Shown in pieces: positions 55,645-64,000 of a DNA stretch of 64,000 nucleotides. Under the pieces are notes generated by a model. It saw nothing but the letters and a program-made list of their open reading frames with translations, was not told the DNA's origin and made no database searches. Origin of the DNA: JADKIH01 sp031417395 (GTDB taxonomy: Bacteria > Bacteroidota > Bacteroidia > AKYH767-A > 2013-40CM-41-45); the NCBI GenBank assembly GCA_031417395.1, contig JANOVM010000045.1, positions 8,036 to 72,035 of the forward strand. The letters run 5' to 3'. The translations under genes were made by a program, and so were the position numbers. Every line of letters starts with the position of its first letter. Position 1 is the first letter of the stretch.

Positions 55645-56151
55645 ATGAAAAAATTAATTATACTGTCCGGAATTGCCGGATTTATTGTATTTTCAGGATG
55701 CAATAACGACAAAACAAAGAATGTAGGTACAGAGGAAATTTCAACTGAACAACAGCAAATCAATGCGGGTGCCGGAAATTCGGATAGCAATCAGTCTGTA
55801 AATACAACACAACAGGTTGGGGTTCCGGCTGATCAATCAGGAATGCAAGGTGCAGCACCAACCGCCTCAGGCATGAACCCTGCTCACGGTGAGCCCGGAC
55901 ACCGTTGTGATATTGCAGTAGGCGAACCGTTAAATTCACCACCCGGAAAAAATGCTCCTGCAACTCCCACAATGATCAATGTTGATCCGAATAAACCTGC
56001 CGATAATTCATCTCCCAATATTAATCCTTCTCAAATTCAAACAATCCCTGTACCAGCTTCCTCCGGAACTACTCCGCCGGGAATGAATCCTCCTCACGGT
56101 GAACCGGGTCATAATTGTGATTTACCTGTTGGAGCACCTCTAAAAAAGTAA
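55645..56151 (+). CDS. Lipoprotein with duplicated HGEPGHxCD motif
   Basis: 168 residues. Lipobox FSGC gives lipidated Cys19. The mature protein is Gln/Asn/Pro-rich and probably disordered, except for two copies of a 21-residue motif: residues 77-97 and 147-167, sharing MNP-HGEPGH-CD--VG-PL. Each copy offers two histidines, a cysteine and an aspartate, which could bind a metal. I recall single copies of this motif in small Bacteroidota proteins of unknown function. It is divergent from the kelch gene and convergent with the next. Confidence 0.75.
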   Translation: MKKLIILSGIAGFIVFSGCNNDKTKNVGTEEISTEQQQINAGAGNSDSNQSVNTTQQVGVPADQSGMQGAAPTASGMNPAHGEPGHRCDIAVGEPLNSPPGKNAPATPTMINVDPNKPADNSSPNINPSQIQTIPVPASSGTTPPGMNPPHGEPGHNCDLPVGAPLKK

Positions 56152-56207
56152 ATTATCCTTTATAATATTACTTCGATTAGTTCTTTTTAACTTGTATTAT
56201 CCTCCTC

Positions 56208-57548
56208 TTAAAAACAAACAATCTTCTTAAATACTCTTTTACCATCAACAAAATCAACTACCATTAAATAAACCGCCGGATTCGGAAAATTTATTTTAAG
56301 AGTTGATTCACTAATTTTATAATTAAAAAATATTTCCTTTATTAGCCTTCCCCCGAGATCAAGAAATGAAATTTGCTTCATAGCGGAAGAACCTTTAATT
56401 GTGATTTGATTTTCGACCGGATTTGGCCAAAAGTTTACAATATTATCATCCATTTCATTTATATTTAAACTTAAGCAATAAAAAGGTTGCATCTGAGGAT
56501 TAATTGGAGTGAAATTCATTGATATTGTATCGGGCATGTAATTACTTGCCACAGGATATGAAATTCCATTAGGACCATTATAAAAAGGTTGAAAACTTGA
56601 AATATTAACCTGGAAATTAGGTGCCGGATTCAGGCAGGTATTCATGAAAGAAGTGTCAAATGTAATTATAGAATCATTATAAATAAAATAGAGCAATGAA
56701 TCATGCAAAGAAAGAACATTTGTGTACACATTTGAAAAAAGATTTATGTCAGGGTAAAGAAAAGAATGCAAAATCTGTCCGGATGAATTAAGCTTAATTG
56801 CAAAAATTCCTTTTAGTGAGGTAGACCAACTGTCATATTCTCCAACCAGGTAGATATTGTTTAAGCTATCCGTTACTGCTCCCTTAAGGGTAAAATTTTC
56901 ATCGTATACCACCCCTTCGATTTTTTTATTCCAGATCAAATGACCTGCTTCGTTGAATTTCGCACATACAATTGTCAATGGAACAGGACCTGTAGGGGAC
57001 CAATAATCTGCAAAAGCCAAATAAGTGGAATCTGACATAGTCAAAAGCGCATCTATATTATTGTATGTGGCGTTAAAAAACTCTATACCCCATGACTGAT
57101 CATACCCACCGGTTGAATCAACTTTACTTAAATATTTATGGTGAGTAAAACCGGGGGAATAATCATATGCTTTCCATGCCCCGCCCTTTAGAGCAGGCCA
57201 AAATCCATTTGCATAAATTCCATTTGCCGGCTGGAATATTTCACATTGCCGTGATATCAAATTCCCGCTTGTATCTAACACATGAATGGATGAATAAAAT
57301 GTACCGCCTATGGTATTACTATTTCCCTGTAACACCCAAACGAAAATAAATTTTTTATCGAAAACCAAACCACAAACAATATTTGAATCCGGCGATTGTA
57401 GGACTACCTTTCCGGAAAAATCTTTTGCCCATACAACGTGATTAATCGAATCGACTTTAAAAACATTATTACCATTATGGTGATACGAATCCTGAGCGGA
57501 AGACTTTATAAGAATTAAGAAAGTAAGAGCTGTACAAAGAAGTTTCAT
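56208..57548 (-). CDS. Secreted beta-propeller-like protein with T9SS tail
   Basis: 446 residues. Signal peptide at residues 1-18 (..LIKSSAQ). The middle consists of strand-rich repeats of the kind NNIYLVGEYDSWSTSLKGIF and STYLAFADYWSP, suggestive of a propeller. The end (VNFWPNPVENQITIKG, FLDLGGRLIKE, PAVYLMVVDFVDGKRVFKK) is a type-A T9SS sorting domain. No enzymatic motif. It is divergent from the GH5 gene. Confidence 0.75.
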   Translation of the reverse strand: MKLLCTALTFLILIKSSAQDSYHHNGNNVFKVDSINHVVWAKDFSGKVVLQSPDSNIVCGLVFDKKFIFVWVLQGNSNTIGGTFYSSIHVLDTSGNLISRQCEIFQPANGIYANGFWPALKGGAWKAYDYSPGFTHHKYLSKVDSTGGYDQSWGIEFFNATYNNIDALLTMSDSTYLAFADYWSPTGPVPLTIVCAKFNEAGHLIWNKKIEGVVYDENFTLKGAVTDSLNNIYLVGEYDSWSTSLKGIFAIKLNSSGQILHSFLYPDINLFSNVYTNVLSLHDSLLYFIYNDSIITFDTSFMNTCLNPAPNFQVNISSFQPFYNGPNGISYPVASNYMPDTISMNFTPINPQMQPFYCLSLNINEMDDNIVNFWPNPVENQITIKGSSAMKQISFLDLGGRLIKEIFFNYKISESTLKINFPNPAVYLMVVDFVDGKRVFKKIVCF

Positions 57549-57814
57549 AGTGAAAATAAATTTGATGTTAAAATTACGTTTAATAGTTTACTGCAAACGC
57601 TTATTTTGTTAATAGCAATTGGTCAGGGGTAAAGCTCATGAAATTAACCGCCAATTTTTTTGTTCGGAATTTTATATTTGTAGCATTAAGGGCATAAATT
57701 ATTTTATGCAAAATAGCGGAAGGCGATAATTTAAGTAGTTTGGCTCTTCTTTTTTAGTTAGTATCGTTATGAATAAGCTATAATCTGTTAACTTTGTTCT
57801 GTTTTTGAAACGCA

Positions 57815-59503
57815 ATGAAACTTGTCTTGATCATTACATTCTTTTTTTCCATTGCATTTAATGCAACTGCCGGTATCATAGCCAGTCAAAGAGCTCTTAC
57901 CCTGCAAGATGGAATGAATTTCTCGTGGCTGGAACAATACTGGCTGGGAAATTCTGCCATCAATTATTCTGATTACCTCGATGCTTCACAACTTCCCTAT
58001 TTAAAGCAGCAATTGTTGTTAATGGATTCGATGGGTTTCGAAACGCTGCGTCTTCCCGTTACCTTCGATAAATGGGAAGACAGACACTCGCCTTATACAT
58101 TCGACAGCGTAAGTTATTTCAAGAACATTGACAGTGTCATTACCTGGTGTGGCTTGCTTAACATGAATTTAATTATCGTTTACCAGCATGGTGTATTATA
58201 CGATTCTAATTTTAATTCTGAAAAAAAGCGCATTGTAGCACTGTGGAAACAAATTGCCAACCGTTATGTCAATACTAACCCCCAGAAAGTGTTCTTTGAA
58301 CTGTATAATGAGCCTAATAATATCACTACTTCTCATTGGCGCACGGCGGCTATTGCCATAATAGATGCTTTGAGGCCTATTTTACCAAACCATACATTCA
58401 TAGTCGGTGCAACTGAATGGAACAGTCTGTACAAATTAAACGAAATGGGTGTTTTGCCCGATACCAATATTATATACAATTTTCATTTCTACGAACCCTA
58501 TATCTTTACCCACCAGGGAGCTTCCTGGGGCGGACCTGAACTGAGTACTACCGGAATTCCTTTTCCATACGACAGCGCAACCATGCCGCCCATGAATCCA
58601 TTGGTTATTGGTACACAGGGAGAAGGTGCTTATAATTATTATCACGTAGCAGGAACCTGCCAATCCATCTCCGATGCTTTGAGTATTGCTGCAAATTTTG
58701 GTTTGGTAAATAATGTGCCTGTATGGTGCGGTGAATTCGGAAGTTATAGCGCTTTTATACCAAATGACGGCAGCCGCTGCAGGTATACAGAATGTGTAAA
58801 AACCAATCTTGACAGTCTTCAAATTCCTTATGCTCTATGGGAATGGGACGAAGGATTTTCTATATTTAACGGACCACCTTCTTTAGCCAATCTTCCTGAG
58901 TGCATGAAATGTGTATTTAATATTCCTTATGCTCCCTGCACTGTTACTTTACAAATGCGGGCTTTTATAGAAGGGTTTTATATGGGAGGAGACAGAATGA
59001 GAGCAGTAATTAATCCAATTCTTTCTCCTGACGTATGTGACTCCATTTCAGTAGAACTGCTTAATTCTACAACGCCCTTTTCAATCTTTTATTCAGCTTC
59101 CGGATCTTTAGACACAATGGGTTATATTGATCTCACACTCCCCTCACAAGTTTATAATAAAACATTATACATTGCGGTTAAACATCGTAATTCACTTGCA
59201 ACCTGGAGCAATGAACCGGTTTATATTGACACTTCAGTCATCTATTATGATTTTACAACAGCTGCAACCAAGGCTTACGGAAACAATCTTGCAGAACTTC
59301 CCGATGGAAATTTTGCAATCTTCAGCGGCGATGTTGACCAGGATGGGAATATAAATTTAAGTGACCGTTCCGATATTGAAAATAGTATTATGTTATTTAA
59401 TACCGGCTATGTCAATGAAGACCTAACGGGCGATTGGATGATTGAATCATCGGACTTCAGCCTCTTCGAAAATAATCTTGGGAGGATTTCATTGCATCCT
59501 TAA
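57815..59503 (+). CDS. Secreted GH5-family glycoside hydrolase with dockerin-like C-terminal module
   Basis: 562 residues. Signal peptide at residues 1-19 (..NATAG). The GH5 barrel spans about 25-370: GMNFSWLEQYWLGN, FETLRLPVTFDKW, acid/base Glu in FELYNEPNN, IYNFHFYEPYIFTHQG, nucleophile Glu in PVWCGEFGSY, and YALWEWDEGF. Endoglucanase or mannanase activity is plausible. Residues about 375-562 repeat the terminal module of the phosphoesterase at 19317: MRAFIEGFYMGGDRM, LYIAVKHRNSLATWSNEPVY, YDFTTAATKAYGNN, GDVDQDGNINLSD, DLTGDWMIESSDF and a final HP. The first loop fits the calcium-binding dockerin pattern. No T9SS tail is recognisable. Confidence 0.85.
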   Translation: MKLVLIITFFFSIAFNATAGIIASQRALTLQDGMNFSWLEQYWLGNSAINYSDYLDASQLPYLKQQLLLMDSMGFETLRLPVTFDKWEDRHSPYTFDSVSYFKNIDSVITWCGLLNMNLIIVYQHGVLYDSNFNSEKKRIVALWKQIANRYVNTNPQKVFFELYNEPNNITTSHWRTAAIAIIDALRPILPNHTFIVGATEWNSLYKLNEMGVLPDTNIIYNFHFYEPYIFTHQGASWGGPELSTTGIPFPYDSATMPPMNPLVIGTQGEGAYNYYHVAGTCQSISDALSIAANFGLVNNVPVWCGEFGSYSAFIPNDGSRCRYTECVKTNLDSLQIPYALWEWDEGFSIFNGPPSLANLPECMKCVFNIPYAPCTVTLQMRAFIEGFYMGGDRMRAVINPILSPDVCDSISVELLNSTTPFSIFYSASGSLDTMGYIDLTLPSQVYNKTLYIAVKHRNSLATWSNEPVYIDTSVIYYDFTTAATKAYGNNLAELPDGNFAIFSGDVDQDGNINLSDRSDIENSIMLFNTGYVNEDLTGDWMIESSDFSLFENNLGRISLHP

Positions 59504-59620
59504 TCATAATTGAAAAACAATGCAATGTTTAATCCAGGCTTTCTTTGAATTTTGTTAAATACTTGTTACTTTTCATTTCCTAATGAAAAAATATATAACT
59601 TTAATTAAAAATCTGCTAAA

Positions 59621-61456
59621 ATGAATAAGCTAATTCTCCCCTTAATTCTATTTATATCGCTAAACAGTTATGGCAACGAATTTTTTTATCGGATGTTAAG
59701 TCAGGTTAATTCTGAGTGGAAATACCAGGACGACGGACTGAAGTTGGCAGCTACTTTAGATTTGAGTCAAAATAAATCCTTTGACGATTGTATTGCAACG
59801 CACCTTATGCTGGTTGAACAAACATTGAGAAAAAGAACGACAGAAAATTTATCTTCTTCTCAGAAGCAAAAACGCTTAACACTTCTAAATGAATTGAACG
59901 GCTATTGGCACAACCGCGCTTTCCCTGTGAATGATTATTTACCGTACAAGAACCCTGTTCTTATTGACCGAAAAGGTAATTATTGTGCTGTAGGCTACTT
60001 AATGAAACAAAGCGGAGCAGTGTCACTTGCTCATGCAATCGATACTGAAAATAAATTCGCTTATGTAAAAGAAATAAAAACTTCAGGAGTAAAAGAATGG
60101 GCCGATGAAAACGGATTTACCCTTGACGAACTTGCATGGATACAGCCCGGATATCCGGTTTCATTTACTGTACAAGATTTAACAGGCGGTTTAAATGGAA
60201 CAGTGTCTTCTATCGTTATAGATTCAAGCAGTCAGATTATTTATGCAGGAGGATCATTCACAGCATCGACTACCGGTTCTTCGTGCAACGGTGTTGCTGC
60301 ATATATAAGCGGTTTTGCCGGTTGGGATTGGATTGGTCTTGGAACAGGATTAAACGGAAATGTAAATACACTATTAATTAAAAATAATATGCTCTATGCC
60401 GGCGGAGAATTTACATTGGCTGGGACCATTCCGGTTTCCAATGTTGCTGTTTATAATATGCAAACCGGACAATGGCAATCGATGGGAAATTTGGATAGTA
60501 CGGTTACCAGTCTGGCGGTTTATAACAATGAAATCTATGCAGGAGGAAAATTTACCGGCTTTGTTTCTAAATGGACAGGAACTTCATGGCAGGACATTAC
60601 CCAGGGCTTTTTATACGGTGAAGGCGTAAGAACTCTGGAAGTAAAAGATAGCCTTCTTTACATTGGCGGAAATTTTGAATTAGCAACAGGCGCACTACGG
60701 AGAAATGTTGCTACATACGATGGTGTGTATATGGGAACTTCCGGATTCGGAACTTCAACACCTGTGAATGATTTCGAAATCCATAACGATACGCTGTATG
60801 CTGCATGTGATGTTGCACTTGGACCGGATACCTGTGCGCTTGCAAAATTTGATAACCTTAACTGGGAATGTATGCTTAATCCATTTGCTCTTCTTATGAA
60901 TAATTTTAGCGGAACTTCTGTTCAGCATTTGCTATCTGCAAATCAAAAATTATTTTGTGCAGGAACATTCACTTGTACGAATGGCCTTTATTACGGAAAC
61001 AACCTTATGGAATTTATTGCAAACAGCAGCGGTGCACCGAGCTGTTTGCCCATGTTATTAACCGACAGCGGAATTAATTCCCTGGCTGTATGGGGCAATT
61101 CAATTTGTTTTGGCGGAGCATTTACCAATTCATTATCGACTACATTAAACCACATTGGCATAATTCCAAATATTCTTAATTCGGTAAATGAACCTTACAT
61201 TCAACCAATCCAAACACTAAATATATTTCCCAATCCTTCCGGTGACCGATTCACCATAGATCTTAAAAACATAGTTGACTTGAACCGGTATAATTTAAAA
61301 ATTATGGATTCAATGGGACGCATCATTAATAGTAAATCAGAGCTCCTGCCTCAAACTTCAATTGATCTATCGGACAAACCGGGAGGAGTATATTTTATTC
61401 GAGTCCTGAATGAAAAGGGCAATGTTTATGCAACAGGAAAGTTGCTGGTCAGGTAA
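59621..61456 (+). CDS. Secreted propeller protein with conserved N-terminal domain and T9SS tail
   Basis: 611 residues. Signal peptide at residues 1-18. Residues about 25-185 form a domain ending NPVLIDRKGNYCAVGYLMKQ, then WADENGFTLDELAWIQPGYP; I recall this CAVGYL..LDELAWIQP pattern in other surface proteins, with unknown function. Propeller blades follow, each with a YAGGxFT strand (IYAGGSFTAST, LYAGGEFTLAG, IYAGGKFTGF, LYIGGNFELAT). The end (LNIFPNPSGDRFTIDL, IMDSMGRIINSK, PGGVYFIRVLNEKGN) is a type-A T9SS sorting domain. Expected at the cell surface. Confidence 0.82.
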   Translation: MNKLILPLILFISLNSYGNEFFYRMLSQVNSEWKYQDDGLKLAATLDLSQNKSFDDCIATHLMLVEQTLRKRTTENLSSSQKQKRLTLLNELNGYWHNRAFPVNDYLPYKNPVLIDRKGNYCAVGYLMKQSGAVSLAHAIDTENKFAYVKEIKTSGVKEWADENGFTLDELAWIQPGYPVSFTVQDLTGGLNGTVSSIVIDSSSQIIYAGGSFTASTTGSSCNGVAAYISGFAGWDWIGLGTGLNGNVNTLLIKNNMLYAGGEFTLAGTIPVSNVAVYNMQTGQWQSMGNLDSTVTSLAVYNNEIYAGGKFTGFVSKWTGTSWQDITQGFLYGEGVRTLEVKDSLLYIGGNFELATGALRRNVATYDGVYMGTSGFGTSTPVNDFEIHNDTLYAACDVALGPDTCALAKFDNLNWECMLNPFALLMNNFSGTSVQHLLSANQKLFCAGTFTCTNGLYYGNNLMEFIANSSGAPSCLPMLLTDSGINSLAVWGNSICFGGAFTNSLSTTLNHIGIIPNILNSVNEPYIQPIQTLNIFPNPSGDRFTIDLKNIVDLNRYNLKIMDSMGRIINSKSELLPQTSIDLSDKPGGVYFIRVLNEKGNVYATGKLLVR

Positions 61457-61778
61457 TGAAAGTATAAAGCTGGTGCTTATAAATCAATCTTGAATTATAC
61501 CCGAATACGTAATACTCAGGATTTGTCTGCACAGCGGTCTGCACTCATCAATATGATTAAAAAGACATATTAATTGAAGTGAGTCAAATTAAAATATTAT
61601 TGCATTAATTAACTGCTTTATGCTGGCAAATAAATTTCATATTGTCTCTCTGCTCGGCGGAATCCCGCTTCGCTAATAATCGCTGAAATGAGTATAGTCA
61701 CCTAGAAGAGCTATTACGGAAAAGAAATTATTATTTGTGCCAGACTATCCCAGAGCAGATCAAATTTATCCAATGCGC

Positions 61779-61844
61779 AACCTTATTACCTAAGTAGAAA
61801 ATCGTTTCCCTTAGACATCAACCTTATTACCTAATTTTATTTAG
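61779..61844. repeat. Half-copy of the ACCTTATTACC repeat element
   Basis: AACCTTATTACCTAAGTAG at 61779-61797 and AACCTTATTACCTAATTTT from 61820 are direct copies 41 bases apart, matching the left half of the 1898-2165 element (42 bases apart). No inverted partner is found nearby, so it is a partial or decayed copy. Confidence 0.65.
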
Positions 61845-61977
61845 CTACTCAGTCCCCTTTTTCGAATAGGTTTGGTTCCAGCTGCGCCGAATTTGCTCAT
61901 CACTCAACTATAAAAAAGTAATCTGCTTCGACGTTGTTTTTGTGCTGTGCGATTTCAATTGACAATTCATAGCACTG

Positions 61978-62194
61978 CTCGGAGTAGTCTAAGCGCGAGC
62001 AATATTCCATAATAAATGAATGGAATGTGCTCGCGCGGACTACGACTTATGCTATTTCAATCAAAAAATAAAAAATGCAATTCAATAAATGATTCCTTTA
62101 CTGTTCATGGTATTGGGAACGGTTGTCGTAGTCCGCGCGAATAGATTTTTGTTCGTTTAATCAAAGCTGGTGCTCGCGCTTAGACTACTTCGAG
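61978..62194. mobile_element. Second nested inverted-repeat (REP/MITE-like) element, GC-rich arms
   Basis: Outer arms: 61978-62001 and 62171-62194 are reverse complements over 24 bases with one mismatch (core AGTCTAAGCGCGAGCA). Inner arms: 62028-62046 (TGCTCGCGCGGACTACGAC) and 62125-62140 (GTCGTAGTCCGCGCGA) pair perfectly over 16 bases. Adjacent outer and inner arms also pair with each other (CGCGAGCA / TGCTCGCG, extended by ATTCCAT / ATGGAAT), so each half can fold locally. The plan copies that of the element at 1898-2165 with different sequence. No transposase remnant was found inside. Confidence 0.7.
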
Positions 62195-62514
62195 TGGGGT
62201 TAATCCCCGTTCCCTGAGCGCAGTCGAAGGGTGGTACCTAACCCGTTTAGAAATTTAAATGTAAATACTATTCTTATCTACTTTATTGCTATTAATTAAA
62301 TAATTCGCAAAACCTTCCCGTTCGCAGTATATATTGATCTTGAATTAAAATTAATTAAATTAAATAAATTTAATTATTCTATAAATAATGTAATAAATAG
62401 AATATAATTAACTAATATATAAAAATAGTCATTTAAACATCACTATTTTAGGCATATTCACGCAAACTCCAGTTTTTTACTATTTATTTGAAGAAAATAA
62501 ATTAATTAATTATA

Positions 62515-64000
62515 ATGATATTTGCTAATAATTATCTATTGTTTATTGCGTTCATTTTTTCCGGCCTTAATATATCGGCACAATCCACTTGTGGAACTCC
62601 GGACGTATTATGGTTTGGCACATTGCAAAACGGTTCTTCCGTTTCACCTTATTGGGTTACCATACCGGGTGCCACCTCCTATAACTTTCAGTACAGGATC
62701 AGGAACATTTCAGCTCCTTATTCTGCGTCCATCACAACGGTCGCAACTTCTGTTACATTGCCTCTGTCGACACTTAGTCCAAATACAAATTATGAATTTA
62801 TTGTACAGTCAGTATGCGGAACAGATACCAGCTCTTTTTCTCCAAGCGGATGGTTTACAACTCCGGGCACTAATTCTATATCTGCTGCGGGATTAATCCG
62901 TGGCCCCTATCTCACCGTCGCTACCAGCAACAGCGTTACTATCAAGTGGAGAACAGACGTTGCAGGCACTTCTGAAGTTAAATACGGAACCCAGGCAGGA
63001 AACCTATTGAGTGTTTCTAATCAGCCTTTTCCTACAACAGAACATTCTATCACCTTGACAAATCTTCAATCCAATACGAAATATTATTATTCAATTGGGG
63101 TAATTGATTCCGCATTACAGGCAACAACTGACAACTTCTTTTATACTGCCCCTCCGGATAATGATCCAACCCCTGTGCGATTCTGGGTAACCGGAGATTT
63201 CGGTACAGGAAATTCCAATCAGCAAGATGTCAGGGATGCATTCGTGAATTATACCTCAGGGCAGACTGTGAACGGCTGGATATGGCTGGGAGATAATGCC
63301 TACACCTACGGCACGGACAATGAATATCAGAACAATGTTTTCAATGTGTATCCATTTCAATTCAAAAACATTCCCGTCTATCCCGCACTCGGGAATCACG
63401 ACTATGCTCAATCCGGATATCAGAGTGCGGCATCGCTCACTACAGCATTTCCGTATTTCGACATCTTCGATTTACCAACCGCTTCGGGAACAGAAAAATA
63501 TTATTCAACTAATTATGGAAGCGTTCATTTAATTGCCCTCGACAGTTACGGCTCGTATAACGATGTATCGAGCAGCATGTATCAATGGCTCGAAGATGAT
63601 TTAAGCAATAACACGCAGCAATGGACGGTAGTTTATTTTCATCACCCTCCATTTACGAAAGGAAGTCACAATTCAGATTCGGAAACCGAACTGATCGATA
63701 TGCGAAATAATATTATTCCGCTTTTGGAGGCAAATGGTGTTGACTTGGTTTTAAGCGGGCACAGTCACTCCTACGAACGCAGTTATCTGATAAAAGGTCA
63801 TTACGGATCGGAAAGCTCATTTAATTCATCGTACATTGTTCAACCAGGCGGCGGACCGTATTTCAAGCAAACACGTACATCTGACGGAACCATTTATGCC
63901 GTATGTGGAGTTTCCGGTAAAGTGAGTTCAACGACTTCGGGATATCCCCACGATGCAATGTTTTATTCTGACGTTGCACATCCCGGAAGCATGATACTCG
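62515..64000 (+). CDS. Secreted purple-acid-phosphatase-like metallophosphoesterase, partial (3' end beyond window)
   Basis: At least 495 codons from ATG at 62515. Signal peptide at residues 1-25 (..GLNISAQ). One or two fibronectin III-like domains come first (TLQNGSSVSPYWVTIPG; GLIRGPYLTVATSNSVTIKW), as in purple acid phosphatases. The calcineurin-like domain starts near 220: WVTGDFGTG, WLGDNAYTYG, PALGNHDYA, VVYFHHPPFTKGSHNSD and LSGHSHSYERS supply the usual two-metal ligands. It should hydrolyse phosphate esters outside the cell. The frame is open at the right edge; a sorting domain, if any, lies beyond it. Confidence 0.9.
   Translation, partial: MIFANNYLLFIAFIFSGLNISAQSTCGTPDVLWFGTLQNGSSVSPYWVTIPGATSYNFQYRIRNISAPYSASITTVATSVTLPLSTLSPNTNYEFIVQSVCGTDTSSFSPSGWFTTPGTNSISAAGLIRGPYLTVATSNSVTIKWRTDVAGTSEVKYGTQAGNLLSVSNQPFPTTEHSITLTNLQSNTKYYYSIGVIDSALQATTDNFFYTAPPDNDPTPVRFWVTGDFGTGNSNQQDVRDAFVNYTSGQTVNGWIWLGDNAYTYGTDNEYQNNVFNVYPFQFKNIPVYPALGNHDYAQSGYQSAASLTTAFPYFDIFDLPTASGTEKYYSTNYGSVHLIALDSYGSYNDVSSSMYQWLEDDLSNNTQQWTVVYFHHPPFTKGSHNSDSETELIDMRNNIIPLLEANGVDLVLSGHSHSYERSYLIKGHYGSESSFNSSYIVQPGGGPYFKQTRTSDGTIYAVCGVSGKVSSTTSGYPHDAMFYSDVAHPGSMIL

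Larger units (their letters stand above)
61457..62514. other. Gene-free stretch with two families of inverted repeats
   Basis: About 1060 bases without a credible gene. It contains a half-copy of the ACCTTATTACC element (61779-61844), a nested inverted-repeat element (61978-62194), a small GGGG-TTAAT-CCCC hairpin (62196-62208) and a CCCTGAGCGCAGTCGAAGGG sequence (62212-62231) of a kind widespread as REP-like hairpins. The last 250 bases are very AT-rich and presumably hold the promoter of the next gene. Confidence 0.7.

Noticed and set aside
57789..57796. TAACTTTG as a -7 element of the GH5 gene
   Set aside because: No TTTG at suitable distance upstream; a single short match is expected by chance in AT-rich sequence.
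61861..61975. Short minus-strand frame (ending ..NNVEADYFFIVE) near the half-repeat element as a transposase remnant
   Set aside because: Too short and without convincing motif similarity; kept out of the feature list.
1..64000. tRNA, rRNA, prophage or plasmid-replication genes
   Set aside because: Intergenic stretches were read on both strands and no such gene was recognised. Tail-fibre-like proteins occur without any phage structural or packaging genes and have signal peptides, so they are cellular.

Overview
The window reads as a chromosomal segment of a low-GC member of the Bacteroidota. Seven products or broken products end in a type-A type IX secretion (T9SS) C-terminal sorting domain. 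A 2334-residue SprB-repeat protein ends in the gliding-motility type-B sorting domain. Shine-Dalgarno sites are inconspicuous, and at least one promoter fits the Bacteroidota consensus TTTG-N19-TAnnTTTG. I cannot place it more finely than phylum. No rRNA, tRNA, CRISPR array, prophage or intact insertion sequence was found.

Layout. 1-1609: release factor 3 (prfC), running off the left edge. 1.6-2.3 kb: a nested inverted-repeat (REP/MITE-like) element. 2.3-6.1 kb: a secreted SGNH hydrolase and a tail-fibre-like surface protein. 6.6-14.8 kb: a surface-glycan locus with a glycosidase-GT2 fusion on + facing a minus-strand operon (glycosyltransferase, two hexapeptide acyltransferases, ABC exporter, second paralogous glycosyltransferase). 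15-25.5 kb: large secreted proteins (S74 self-cleaving fibre, two Ycf48/BNR propellers, a phosphoesterase with tandem Ig-like repeats). 25.6-28.0 kb: an arsenic operon (arsR, arsC, rhodanese lipoprotein, acr3) with two copies of one operator palindrome. 28.2-31.6 kb: a lipoprotein, a decayed acr3 fragment and an OmpR/histidine-kinase pair. 31.7-36.3 kb: a stress and ion-homeostasis group (double Hsp20, periplasmic beta-carbonic anhydrase, DedA, a voltage-gated cation channel with a TLEGW filter, TerC, a small eRF1-like protein). 36.5-42.2 kb: inorganic pyrophosphatase broken by an in-frame stop, an AlgI/AlgJ-like acetylation pair, an outer-membrane protein and a desaturase. 42.9-51.6 kb: the SprB-like giant and pgi. 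51.9-61.5 kb: secreted propeller and kelch proteins (two interrupted by single in-frame stops), a lipoprotein with a duplicated HGEPGHxCD motif, a GH5 glycosidase and a T9SS propeller. 61.5-62.5 kb: a gene-free stretch with two families of inverted repeats. 62.5-64 kb: a secreted purple-acid-phosphatase-like enzyme running off the right edge.

How it fits together. Most of the coding capacity goes to the cell surface: secreted propellers, adhesin, fibre proteins, glycan synthesis and O-acetylation. A compact metal/ion stress region (25.6-36.3 kb) is inserted among these. The most notable points are: a C-terminal module with dockerin-like EF-hand loops shared by the 1345-residue phosphoesterase and the GH5 enzyme, which both lack a recognisable T9SS tail; the glycosidase-GT2 export locus; the TLEGW channel in a coupled operon with carbonic anhydrase; nested inverted-repeat elements of matching architecture at both ends of the window; and three genes each interrupted by exactly one in-frame stop.
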